NCBI GenBank assembly: GCA_963698535.1
Contig: CAVORD010000002.1
Coordinates: 62,001-126,000, forward strand
Direction: 5' to 3'
Length of the DNA: 64,000 nucleotides
Origin: CAVORD01 sp963698535
Lineage (GTDB): Bacteria > Bacteroidota > Bacteroidia > Bacteroidales > VadinHA17
The translations under genes and the position numbers were made by a program. Within the stretch, counting starts at the first letter, position 1. Each line of letters begins with the position of its first letter. Below, piece after piece: positions 8,064 to 17,124 of the stretch. The notes beneath the pieces are model-generated. The model worked only from the letters and a program-made list of their open reading frames with translations. It did no database searches and was not told the DNA's origin.

Positions 8064-9308
8064 ATGAATACACCCTTTTTCATAGCATCACGCCTCATTA
8101 AGGAGAGAAAGAGCGGGGCCACTTTTTCAAGGCCTATAAACACCATAGCAATTATTGGCATTGCACTTGGCCTGGCTGTTGGCATACTTGCTGTTTCCAT
8201 TCTTACCGGTTTCAAGACTGAGATAAGAAACAAGGTTGCAGGCTTTGGATCGCATATACAGGTTGTCAACTTCGACTCAAACATCTCTTATGAAACGGCT
8301 CCTATAAATATCGACCAGCCCTTTGTGGAGACCCTCAGGAGCAAAAGCGGGTTTGAACACATTCAGGTATTTGCAACAAAAGCAGGTATTATAAAGACCG
8401 AAGACAATATTCAGGGTATTGTTCTGAAAGGAATAGGTACCGATTACGATTGGTCGTTCTTCTCTTCCAACATGGTTGAGGGATCTACCTTTCATGTAAC
8501 AGATTCAGCCAGAACAGACGAGGTAATAATCTCTAACAAAGTGGCGTCGTTGCTAAAGCTGAAGGTGGGAGATGACTTTGCAGTCTACTTTGTTCAGGAT
8601 CCTCCACGGCAGAGAAAATTTACCATATCCGGTATATACGAAACCAGTCTCGAGGAATTCGACAAGATATATGTCTTCTGCGATATAGGTCATATAAGAA
8701 GGTTAAACGGATGGAGCGAAAATCAGGCCAGCGGACTGGAGATTTTTGTTGACAACTTCGATCTGCTCGATTTCTATACCTGGGAAGTAAGGGATGCAAT
8801 TGGCTATAAGCTGGCAGAAGATGAAGATAAACTAAAAGTGACCAATATAAGGATCAGATATCCCCAGATTTTCGACTGGCTTAATTTTCAGGATGTAAAC
8901 GTAATAGTGATCATGATCCTTCTTCTTATTGTTGCCGGATTTAATATGATCTCAGGGCTTCTGATCCTGATCCTTGAAAAGACCAATCTTATTGGTATTC
9001 TGAAAGCACTGGGCTCTGAAGATAAAATGGTAAGGAAGATATTCATTTATCAGGCAGCCTATCTCGTTGCCAAAGGATTAGTTTGGGGAAACCTCGTTGG
9101 AATAGGACTTGCTTTAATTCAGCAACTAACAGGCTTTATTACTCTCGATCCTGCATCTTACTATCTCAAGACAGTTCCTGTAAACATCGAGATTATTCAT
9201 CTCTTTTACCTCAACGCAGGCACCATGCTGGCAATAGTTCTTATGTTGCTTATTCCATCCCGGATAATCTCCTCAATTTCACCGGTGAAGGCGATTCGTT
9301 TCGAATAA
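8064..9308 (+). CDS. FtsX/LolE-family ABC transporter permease
   Basis: 414 residues with the MacB/FtsX plan. One N-terminal membrane helix (about residues 27-48, INTIAIIGIALGLAVGILAV) is followed by a large periplasmic domain (about 50-275). Three C-terminal helices near 278-300, 330-352 and 380-402 flank the family loop KALGSEDKMVRKIFIYQ. The N-terminal motif IASRLIKERKSGATFSRP is typical of LolC/LolE-like proteins of Bacteroidota. A role in releasing lipoproteins from the inner membrane is the likely one, but the ATPase partner is not adjacent, so this is inference from family. Confidence 0.88.
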   Translation: MNTPFFIASRLIKERKSGATFSRPINTIAIIGIALGLAVGILAVSILTGFKTEIRNKVAGFGSHIQVVNFDSNISYETAPINIDQPFVETLRSKSGFEHIQVFATKAGIIKTEDNIQGIVLKGIGTDYDWSFFSSNMVEGSTFHVTDSARTDEVIISNKVASLLKLKVGDDFAVYFVQDPPRQRKFTISGIYETSLEEFDKIYVFCDIGHIRRLNGWSENQASGLEIFVDNFDLLDFYTWEVRDAIGYKLAEDEDKLKVTNIRIRYPQIFDWLNFQDVNVIVIMILLLIVAGFNMISGLLILILEKTNLIGILKALGSEDKMVRKIFIYQAAYLVAKGLVWGNLVGIGLALIQQLTGFITLDPASYYLKTVPVNIEIIHLFYLNAGTMLAIVLMLLIPSRIISSISPVKAIRFE

Positions 9309-9473
9309 CCTTATTGCCTTTAAATTCTTAAGCAATTGATTGCTTCACTGTCGGAATCATTAAGCTATTCCGGCAATCTGATTGACGCCCTTAATCCGCC
9401 GCAACATTCTGATAATCTGCTATTTCATATTTGATTTTTGTTACCTACCTTGGTTCCACTTTCAGTATCATTT

Positions 9474-11455
9474 ATGAAGAATTTCAACCCACAGGAAAAT
9501 TACCAGGCCACCAGAAAGGATATTGGCTATGTAAGCCGTAAGGAGGCAACGGAAAAGGATTATAAACGGATAGGCTTTAAGTCAGGACTCGAAGTCCATC
9601 AGCAGCTGAACACTGTCAGCAAACTCTTTTGCCGTTGCCCTGCAGGTATCTACAACGACAGCAATGACTACGATGCTGAGATAATCAGACATATGAGGCC
9701 CACATTAAGCGAGCTGGGAGTCTATGACGGAACAGCCTTAATGGAGTTTAAAACAAAAAAAGAGATAACATACCGCATTAAGAATGAAACAGCCTGCACC
9801 TATGAGGTAGATGATACCCCTCCTTTCCCAATTGACAGGCAGGCTCTGGACATAGCATTGGAGATTTCACTTCTATCTAAAATGAATATTGTAGGAGAGG
9901 TTCATATTACCCGCAAGCAATACCTTGACGGAAGTATACCAACCGGATTCCAAAGAACAGCTATTCTTGGTGTTGAGGGAAGCCTGCAGCTTTCCAACAA
10001 GAAGGTAAGACTTATTCAGCTTAGCATAGAGGAGGATTCATGCAGGGAGATATCAGATATAGGACACAAGAGAGTTTACAAGACCGACAGATTGGGTATG
10101 CCTCTGATAGAAACAGTAACATACCCCGATATGGCTACTCCATCGGAGCTTATGGAGGCAGCCGAGTACATAAGGTTTCTCAACAGGAGCACCGGGAAGG
10201 TACGTACCGGAATCGGAGCAGGAAGAGAGGATGTTAATGTAAGCTGTGAAGGGGGCAGTCGGGTTGAAATAAAAGGAGTCGCTCATAACAGTTGGATCCC
10301 GGAACTTTCGCATAACGAATCTTTCAGACAATATGCACTGCTAAATATCCGGAAGTTACTGCTTAAAAGGATTAAGGAGCCTGAAAAATGGAAGATCGGT
10401 CATGTAGAAATAAAAGCTGCGAAAAACAGTTTCGAATCTGATTTTATCAGCGAAGCACTTAATAAGGGACACAAGGTTTTTGCCGTAAACCTCCCTGGTT
10501 GCAAAGGGATATTATCTCATTTTACTCAGCCGGGACATGCATTTGCCGATGAGCTGATACACAGATTGAAGGTAATTGCATGTATCGAATATCCCAACAT
10601 GGTCTATGCCGAGAATCCGTTTAATCCAATGGACAGAGAGGAACAGGAGGCTCTTTCTCATCTTCTTAAGGCATCTGAAGACGATTCACCAATAATTATC
10701 TGCGGCCCGGAAGATGATATACCAACAGCTCTTGAGACCATTGAGGAGAGAATAAAGATGGCTTTCGAGGGAGTCCCGGAGGAGACAAGAAAATCATTTT
10801 CCGATGGCACGACCATCTTCGAACGAGTCCTGCCCGGGCGCGACAGGATGTACCCCGATACCGACTCTCCTCCTATTCCTCTGCCTAATGACCATATTGA
10901 AAGACTTAGGAAATCAATACCGGCAGATGTGGCAGATAGAATTGCTCAGCTGGTAAGCTGGGAGATACCCCCTGATACATGGAGGTTTTTGTTAAGCCGA
11001 AATATGATTCCTCTTATTGAGAAAATTTCAGTTGATTTTAAGATCGATCCTGGATTTCTGGGTAAATTCCTTGGTCATCGATTCAGGAATCTGTGCTGGA
11101 AGAACGGAATGTCAATTGGCCAGGAGAAAATTTATGCCCTTTTCCGGTTTATGATAACCAGAAACCTGAATTTGTCAATTGCTGAAAAGATGCTTAAAGT
11201 ACTTATCGAACATCCTGAAATTGAATTTGAAAGCATTCTTGTAGTTTTAAAATTCAAAGAGAACTGACAAAAAAGCGATCCTTTCTGACTTCACATTTCG
11301 TCTATAAACGATTTATGAAAGAGAGGATTTCAAAGGATCGCGATGCAAACATAAACTGGCTAATGGGACAGTATTCGGACCGGTCGACCGGAAATATTGA
11401 TCTGGCGGATCTCCGGACCGAAATTGAAAAACTGTACGATCTAAATAAAAACTAA
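9474..11455 (+). CDS. gatE: Glu-tRNA(Gln) amidotransferase subunit E (archaeal type), frameshifted near the C terminus
   Basis: Start taken at the ATG at 9474, although an in-frame TTG lies at 9438. The first piece runs 597 residues to the TGA at 11267. It matches GatE throughout: GFKSGLEVHQQLNT and LFCRCP at the start, the kinase-like cradle (DDTPPFPIDRQALDIALEI, RKQYLDGS, GFQRTAILG, EEDSCREI, RLGMPLIETVTYPD, STGKVRTGIG, REDVNVSC, RVEIKGV), then a GAD-like inserted domain (VNLPGCKGILSHFTQPGHAF) and DRMYPDTDSPPIPL. It activates misacylated Glu-tRNA(Gln) and accepts ammonia from GatD. The C-terminal tail is in another frame (ATG 11315 to TAA 11455) and reads INWLMGQYSDRSTGNIDLA, like the YqeY/GatB-GatE tail. 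One missing base in TTTTAAAA (11245-11252) would join the two. The tail ends 1 nt before gatD. Confidence 0.92.
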
Positions 11456-11456
11456 G

Positions 11457-12842
11457 ATGGCTGACGATATATTTCAGGGTTATAAAGGAGAAGCGCTGGA
11501 GGTTCTTAAACGATTCAATGCACGCGTTTGGGGAAGAGCCGAGATAGAAACCACCAGAGGTCTCTTTCAGGGGACCATTTTACCACGCTCAGAGAATGAC
11601 GATAGCAGACACATTGTTATTAAAATCGATACCGGCTACAATATAGGAATAGAGGTTTCGACGATTACCTCATTGATCGAGACAGGTTATAAAAAAGCCA
11701 ATTACAAGATCCCGGAAAAGGAGTTTCCCTACTCCGCCGAAAAGCCCAATGTGAAGCTTTTCGGAACAGGAGGAACGATAGCGTCCAGGCTTGACTATCG
11801 GACAGGAGCAGTAATACCTGCCTTCTCTCCCGGAGAGCTGTATGGCGCAGTGCCTGAACTGGCTGATGTTTGCAATATCAACACCGAAAAGCTCTTTGCT
11901 GTATTCAGCGAAAATATGGGGCCCGATCAATACAAAACACTTGCCCGGGCAATAGGCAAAGAGATAGAAAATGGTATTGACGGTATTATGATAGGTCATG
12001 GAACCGACACACTTCACCATACCGCTGCAGCCCTCTCATTTATGGTTCAGGATTCACCGGTACCTATAATTCTTGTCGGCTCCCAGAGATCATCCGACCG
12101 GCCCTCATCCGATGCAGCACTAAATCTTATTCACGCATCAACAGCCGCCGGTCATGGTGATATTGCCGAGGTGATGGTTTGTATGTTCGGTCCTACCTCT
12201 GATGACTACGGTTTCCTCCACAGGGGAACAAGAGTAAGAAAGATGCACAGCTCCTACCGGTCAACATTCAGGACTATTGGCGACACACCTGTGGCAACCG
12301 TTAACAAAAATGGCCTTACCCATATTAAGCATGACTACAAGCCTCGCCGTAAAGACCGGAATGTAAAAATATTGCCCTACTTCTCCGAGAAGGTCTCTAT
12401 GCTCTACTACTACCCTCACATGCAGGCAGAGGTAATGCACAGCATGATTGATATGGGTTACAAAGGCATAATAATTGTCGGAACAGGACTGGGACATGTT
12501 AACAGAGAGCTTTACCCTGCACTTGAAAGAGCACAAAAGGAGGGCGTATCTGTCTATATGACTCTCCAGACCATATGGGGCTATGTTCATATGTTTGTTT
12601 ACGAGACAGGACGTGATATGATGTCCAAGGGGGTAATTCCCCTTGGTAATATGCTTCCTGAAGTTGCATGGGTAAAATTAGGCTGGGCTCTTGGACAGAC
12701 AGATGATCCTGAAGAGGTTAAAAAGATCATGCTTACACCTGTAAATCATGAGATTACCCCAAGAGAACCTTATAACGGCTACCTGGTTTACCAGGGAGGA
12801 GTTCCTGAAGTGGAGGAGTTTATCAGGAAGGTAAGGAAGTAG
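11457..12842 (+). CDS. gatD: Glu-tRNA(Gln) amidotransferase subunit D (archaeal type)
   Basis: 461 residues: an N-terminal SH3-like domain of about 95 residues (GYKGEALEVLKRFNARVWGR), typical of GatD and absent from plain asparaginases, followed by the L-asparaginase-type catalytic domain. Expected active-site residues are visible: Thr104 in GTGGTIAS, Thr183-Asp184 in HGTDT, and a Lys at about 261 in RKMHSS. GatD hydrolyses glutamine or asparagine and passes ammonia through a channel to GatE. It starts 1 nt after the gatE tail and ends 1 nt before the Nudix gene, so gatE-gatD-nudix is one transcription unit. The linked GatE and the N-terminal domain distinguish it from asparaginase; a separate asparaginase gene is present at 48.3 kb. 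Confidence 0.95.
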   Translation: MADDIFQGYKGEALEVLKRFNARVWGRAEIETTRGLFQGTILPRSENDDSRHIVIKIDTGYNIGIEVSTITSLIETGYKKANYKIPEKEFPYSAEKPNVKLFGTGGTIASRLDYRTGAVIPAFSPGELYGAVPELADVCNINTEKLFAVFSENMGPDQYKTLARAIGKEIENGIDGIMIGHGTDTLHHTAAALSFMVQDSPVPIILVGSQRSSDRPSSDAALNLIHASTAAGHGDIAEVMVCMFGPTSDDYGFLHRGTRVRKMHSSYRSTFRTIGDTPVATVNKNGLTHIKHDYKPRRKDRNVKILPYFSEKVSMLYYYPHMQAEVMHSMIDMGYKGIIIVGTGLGHVNRELYPALERAQKEGVSVYMTLQTIWGYVHMFVYETGRDMMSKGVIPLGNMLPEVAWVKLGWALGQTDDPEEVKKIMLTPVNHEITPREPYNGYLVYQGGVPEVEEFIRKVRK

Positions 12843-12843
12843 T

Positions 12844-13479
12844 ATGGATTTAGGTAAAGTAGCTAAGGTGTTATCCGGGGAATTACCCGGAGAAAAAGTC
12901 CAGTGGGAGATGGCTTCATCCGACAGAAGGATGAAGAACTTTCCCGGAACAAGATCCTCAGACACCCTCGATGCTGCCGTCCTTATTCTTTTCTTTTACG
13001 ATGAAAATATACTGAAGACCATGTTCATACGCAGGGCTGTGTACGACGGTGTACATAGCGGACAGGTAAGTTTCCCCGGCGGCAAAAGAGAAGCTGCTGA
13101 TACCAGCCTGATCGACACTGCATTAAGAGAAGCGACAGAGGAAGCAGGAATCAGCGCATCAAATGTGAAGATCCTGGGAGCGCTTACACCACTATATATT
13201 CCAGTGAGCAATATTGAAGTTACGCCTATTGTCGGATGGCACAACGGTAAGCCAGCCTTTAAGCTTCAGGAGAGGGAGGTTGATAAACTGATCGTAGCTC
13301 CCGTAGATTATTTCCGTCAACCTTCAGCACTGAAGAGTGGCATCTTTCCTGTCAGAGGGGAAGATATGGAGATAAAATACTTCGACTATAACGGCGAAGT
13401 AATATGGGGTGCCACAGCTATGATCTTCAACGAGATGCTGGAAGTGCTTCGGTTATCAGAATCTTCGGCTCAGGAATGA
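12844..13479 (+). CDS. Nudix hydrolase, CoA pyrophosphatase-like
   Basis: 211 residues. The Nudix box reads SFPGGKREAADTSL then ALREATEEAGI, with REATEEAGI as the metal-binding core. It is preceded by MFIRRAVYDGVHSGQV, which matches the UPF0035 signature upstream of the Nudix box in CoA diphosphatases (NudL/YeaB, Pcd1). The substrate is therefore probably CoA or an acyl-CoA, split to 3',5'-ADP and phosphopantetheine, but this is inferred. It begins 1 nt after the gatD stop. Its last 53 nt overlap the 3' end of the convergent mltF-like gene. Confidence 0.9.
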   Translation: MDLGKVAKVLSGELPGEKVQWEMASSDRRMKNFPGTRSSDTLDAAVLILFFYDENILKTMFIRRAVYDGVHSGQVSFPGGKREAADTSLIDTALREATEEAGISASNVKILGALTPLYIPVSNIEVTPIVGWHNGKPAFKLQEREVDKLIVAPVDYFRQPSALKSGIFPVRGEDMEIKYFDYNGEVIWGATAMIFNEMLEVLRLSESSAQE

Positions 13480-14884
13480 TATTTTTATAATGCTCATACC
13501 TTCTGAGAATTTCAGACACATAGTTTACCGGTTCTTCACCTCTGCAATATCCATGGTCAACAACCGGGTCGAGATAATACTCGGGAAGTGATTTCTTTTC
13601 AAGAAAATATGCCACGTTACCATCCCATTTATCAGGATCGTAACCATTCTTGAGTGCAAGTCTGCGTGCATCCAGGACATGGCCGGGGCCAGCATTGTAT
13701 GATCCAAGAATGAACTTGAGCCTTTCGTCCTTATCGGCTATCTTATCAGAATAAATTTTTTCAAGCCATCCGATATATTTTATACCTGCTCTGATATTGT
13801 TATCGGTCCCTTTTGTGACGTCGATCCCAAAGGTCTCGGCAGTGGATGGCATTATCTGCATCAATCCGTAGGCACCAGCCCACGATTCAACATTAGGAAT
13901 AAACCTTGACTCCTGGTAAACCAGAGATGATAACAGCCTCCAATCCCAGCCTATTGAATCGCTATAGGATTTAATGATCTCATCCCAGGGAGAGATCTTA
14001 CCTGTCGACAGTGTATAATAGTCGCTTACAAAAAGCTTCTGGGTATAGCTGTTCCTGTAGTATTTATTGTAGAGCAATGCATATTCCGTGGTTTTCCTGA
14101 AATCGACAAGCCAGCTGTTAAGTTCGCTAAGCAGCTTGTCAGAATTCTTTCTTCTCACACCCCAGGCAAGCTTCTGTGGAAAGCTCACAGGTGTGGCAAT
14201 ATCAATGGCCGGGTAGAAACGAGAGTTTACCAATGCAATATTTTCATCTACCACAGCATAGTCGATCTCCCCTTCTGCAACCAGCCTTATCAAAGCCTCG
14301 GCCTCTGAGGGTACTTCTATGATACCTATTGAATCGCCTATCTCCATCGACAGGTTCTTCAGCCTTAGAGCATGCGAACTGCTTTTTTGAACATAAACCG
14401 CTTTCCCGGCAAGGTCAAGCTGATTACGCACCAGCTGTCCATCAATTGCATCCAGAGTCATATTTCTCCATAAACGGGGCTTACGCTGAACAAGTACCTG
14501 CCTTGTTTCGCCGACAGGCTCAGTAAATTTGATCAGCTCCTTTCTTGCAGAATTAATGGTCAGATTGAATGCCAAAATATCGGCTTCACCTGTTCCAAGC
14601 ATTGAAAAAGCCTTTTCAAGATTATTCTCAGGAATAATCTCAAGTTCAAGTCCTAAATGGGCGGCAAAATTTTCGAGTAATTCGAAGTTGAACCCCATAG
14701 GTTCTCCTTTATAGAGGAAATATGTAGTTGAGTTGTAATCTGTTACTGCCACCAGTTTCCCACTGTCCCTGATAACATCAAGATCGCGGGCTACCCTGCT
14801 TTTTGTTCCTGTACCCGGGCCAGAGACCTGGCATGTAGAAAGGGTAAAGAGCAGTAAAAAAAGAACTAATAATCTAATATTCAA
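13427..14884 (-). CDS. MltF-like membrane-bound lytic murein transglycosylase
   Basis: 485 residues with two domains. A solute-binding-protein family 3 domain (about 38-270; KLVAVTDYNSTTYF, EADILAFNLTI) comes first. A soluble-lytic-transglycosylase domain follows (about 300-450) with the catalytic Glu in SLVYQESRF, then AGAYGLMQIMPSTAE and GSYNAGPGHVLDARRL. The N terminus is a lipoprotein signal (FLLLFTLSTC), indicating membrane anchoring. Enzymes of this type cleave glycan strands, forming 1,6-anhydro-MurNAc ends. The 53-nt tail-to-tail overlap with the Nudix gene is unusual. An upstream promoter box is not obvious. Confidence 0.92.
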   Translation of the reverse strand: MNIRLLVLFLLLFTLSTCQVSGPGTGTKSRVARDLDVIRDSGKLVAVTDYNSTTYFLYKGEPMGFNFELLENFAAHLGLELEIIPENNLEKAFSMLGTGEADILAFNLTINSARKELIKFTEPVGETRQVLVQRKPRLWRNMTLDAIDGQLVRNQLDLAGKAVYVQKSSSHALRLKNLSMEIGDSIGIIEVPSEAEALIRLVAEGEIDYAVVDENIALVNSRFYPAIDIATPVSFPQKLAWGVRRKNSDKLLSELNSWLVDFRKTTEYALLYNKYYRNSYTQKLFVSDYYTLSTGKISPWDEIIKSYSDSIGWDWRLLSSLVYQESRFIPNVESWAGAYGLMQIMPSTAETFGIDVTKGTDNNIRAGIKYIGWLEKIYSDKIADKDERLKFILGSYNAGPGHVLDARRLALKNGYDPDKWDGNVAYFLEKKSLPEYYLDPVVDHGYCRGEEPVNYVSEILRRYEHYKNIIPEPKILITEALPASR

Positions 14885-15117
14885 ACCTTGTTACTTTAGT
14901 TAAACATAGGCGCCTAAAAGGCTGAAAAAATTGGCTGCAAAGATAATTAAATTATTTAACATCCAACCTCACATCCTCGACGCCATCATAAGCCTGTTAA
15001 ACAGACACTTATCGCAAAGTAACACTTAATAACCGGAATAGTTCACTCCCTGTTGGAAGATAATACCAACACCTTATCAACAAAATCAGAGAAATTGGAG
15101 TACCCGGATCAGCTCTT

Positions 15118-17025
15118 TTAGTCGTAGAACGTCCAGGAGAGACCATACCTGAACATTCGTATATTCATTGGATATCCCGGGATCATCATATAATCGGTTC
15201 CGGAAAATCCGGCATTAATATGATCGAACATAATAAGAAAGCGTGTTCTTTTGAGCTTTACATTAAGGAACAGGTTGATAAATGGGTAATTACCTGTTTC
15301 TGTTGATGTCTGCTTATAGAACAGACCTGTTGAAGGCATATAAGCCATTGAACTGTAGAGAGTGTGATAGAGGGCCTCGGCACCAATTTGAGTGTTGAGA
15401 TTACCGCCTGTTGAAGGAAAGAGGATATTGTGCTGAAAATAGATGGCACCCCTGGCTGAGATCAGCGGAAGTGAAAGAACTGAGTTGTTGCTGCTTTGCT
15501 GCAGCATTCCCTCTGCATCGAGGTGGAACTTCCACAGAGTAATGTTCTTCATTAATGAAACCGAGATGACTGATAATCCACCTGTATGCTGCACAGGTAA
15601 TGCAAGGGTATCGAAATAGGTATAATTGTCGATCAGAGCATATTTCCCTTCGAGCCTGAAATTACTCCTTTTATCGGAGATACTACCTCCGGCACTTATC
15701 CTGAGTTCCTTTTCAAAATTACCCGACCATTGAAAATGATTGCTGCCCCAGGAAGAGAACCAAAAAGAGGGAGAGAGAGCTTCAAACCCTCCGTTTATCT
15801 TAAGATAATATGGATTACCACCCTTCCCTATCTTTTTATTTATTTCACCCAGAAGCCTTGTATCGCCTGTTCTGTAGCCTGTTGCCCAGAATTCACCGGT
15901 AGCATTCCAGCTGAACCCCTGACCTATATTATTATAAATGCGACCGACAAGCACATTACTAACTCTGGTACGGGAAATGGTATCTGCATAAACAGAATCG
16001 GGATGCGGGACAATTTGCCCGAACTTCATTATCTCATTTCGTATGCCCCCGCCAAATCCTATACTGAATTTATTACTGCCTCCGGCTCTTACATCGAACC
16101 TAAGGGTGTTCATAATTCTTCGGTCGGAAAGCGAGTCCATTGTTCTTACCGGACTTATATAAACAGAGTCATAGAATCCGCCCGTGGGATTCTCATCCGA
16201 ATAGGTCCTGCTTGTAACATCATACCTGAAGGCATGTGTCAGGGTACCGCTTAATCTTTTTCCCGGGACTGTTACTGAATCGTTTTTGGTATGTTCACCA
16301 CCTATAGTAAGCTTCTGTATTGCAAGGAATTCCCTGTTACGGAAATTGGTTCCTGCCCTGTTTATCCCACCAAGATTAACCTGAATATCGCCCGGGGCGG
16401 AAGTACCCAGCTGGTCGTAATTTGTTATCCCTCCATTCTCTTTAAAGAACAGATTATTAATGTTGAATGAGAGATATGACTCATAAATATCCCCGCTATA
16501 CGACCCCCACAATTTGAATCTTTTATCGGATGTACGCTGGTAGGGATACTGGCCCAGGCTGTAGATTATGTCGTAGAGAAGTCCAAAATTAAGATCCTTG
16601 TTAACATTTTGTGTATGTATAACCCTGAAGGTTTGCTCTGAATCGTCCCTGGCGCCTCCATAGGTGAACTTCAGTTCAGTAAACGGTGTTCGTGTATTAA
16701 CGAATCTCGTATCAGATCCGGTGAGTATAAATGGCAGCAGGCTGTTCTTGAGGAAATTATCAGGATTATTACTGCGATCGAAGAAACCCAGCCTGTAAAA
16801 CGGAAGTCCATAATTGCCGGGGTAAGCATTGAAAGGTGATAAGTCATCTGAGCTCCGGTACCTGTGGAACAATGAGAAGGCTGTGTCGACTGCTACTGTA
16901 TCTGCAGAGGTATAATCCTCTGTCAGGTGCCACGATATGACGCGCTGAATGGTGTCTCCTTCCTGCCCCTTCAGGTTCCCTGAAATAAGGATCGCCAGAA
17001 ATAATATAAAAGTGCGGAATTTCAT
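15118..17025 (-). CDS. Putative outer-membrane porin (Porin_10-like beta-barrel)
   Basis: About 635 residues from the ATG at 17025; the frame extends 9 nt further only with a TTG. A signal peptide (MKFRTFILFLAILISGNLKG) is followed by a short linker and then many alternating aromatic strands (NLFFKENGG, FSIGFGGGIRNE, LRISAGGSISDKRS) up to a terminal strand ending in FRYGLSWTFYD. The aromatic end is typical of outer-membrane barrels. The spacing resembles the Bacteroidota putative porin family (PF14121). The transported substrate is unknown. A TATATTTG box lies only 6 nt before the ATG. Confidence 0.82.
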   Translation of the reverse strand: MKFRTFILFLAILISGNLKGQEGDTIQRVISWHLTEDYTSADTVAVDTAFSLFHRYRSSDDLSPFNAYPGNYGLPFYRLGFFDRSNNPDNFLKNSLLPFILTGSDTRFVNTRTPFTELKFTYGGARDDSEQTFRVIHTQNVNKDLNFGLLYDIIYSLGQYPYQRTSDKRFKLWGSYSGDIYESYLSFNINNLFFKENGGITNYDQLGTSAPGDIQVNLGGINRAGTNFRNREFLAIQKLTIGGEHTKNDSVTVPGKRLSGTLTHAFRYDVTSRTYSDENPTGGFYDSVYISPVRTMDSLSDRRIMNTLRFDVRAGGSNKFSIGFGGGIRNEIMKFGQIVPHPDSVYADTISRTRVSNVLVGRIYNNIGQGFSWNATGEFWATGYRTGDTRLLGEINKKIGKGGNPYYLKINGGFEALSPSFWFSSWGSNHFQWSGNFEKELRISAGGSISDKRSNFRLEGKYALIDNYTYFDTLALPVQHTGGLSVISVSLMKNITLWKFHLDAEGMLQQSSNNSVLSLPLISARGAIYFQHNILFPSTGGNLNTQIGAEALYHTLYSSMAYMPSTGLFYKQTSTETGNYPFINLFLNVKLKRTRFLIMFDHINAGFSGTDYMMIPGYPMNIRMFRYGLSWTFYD

Positions 17026-17031
17026 GCAAGG

Positions 17032-17039
17032 CAAATATA
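17032..17039 (-). promoter_or_regulatory. -7 box TAnnTTTG directly abutting the porin start
   Basis: Minus-strand TATATTTG with only 6 nt between box and ATG (17025). If used, the transcript would have almost no 5' leader. Confidence 0.4.
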
Positions 17040-17124
17040 AGAAATTCCGATGCAGAGCCTACGCTACAGTGTAAATCAATTATTAGGGTAATGAGGCAGC
17101 TGTTAAACCTTCTATACCCTATTG

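Noticed and set aside
9331..9395. Hairpins AAGCAATTGATTGCTT and CGGAAT...ATTCCG after the permease gene as a terminator
   Set aside because: Neither is followed by a T run and they could occur by chance. A regulatory role before gatE cannot be shown.
11315..11455. A separate small third subunit between gatE and gatD
   Set aside because: Its sequence matches the C-terminal tail of GatE and the upstream reading frame stays open back into gatE, so a frameshift is simpler.
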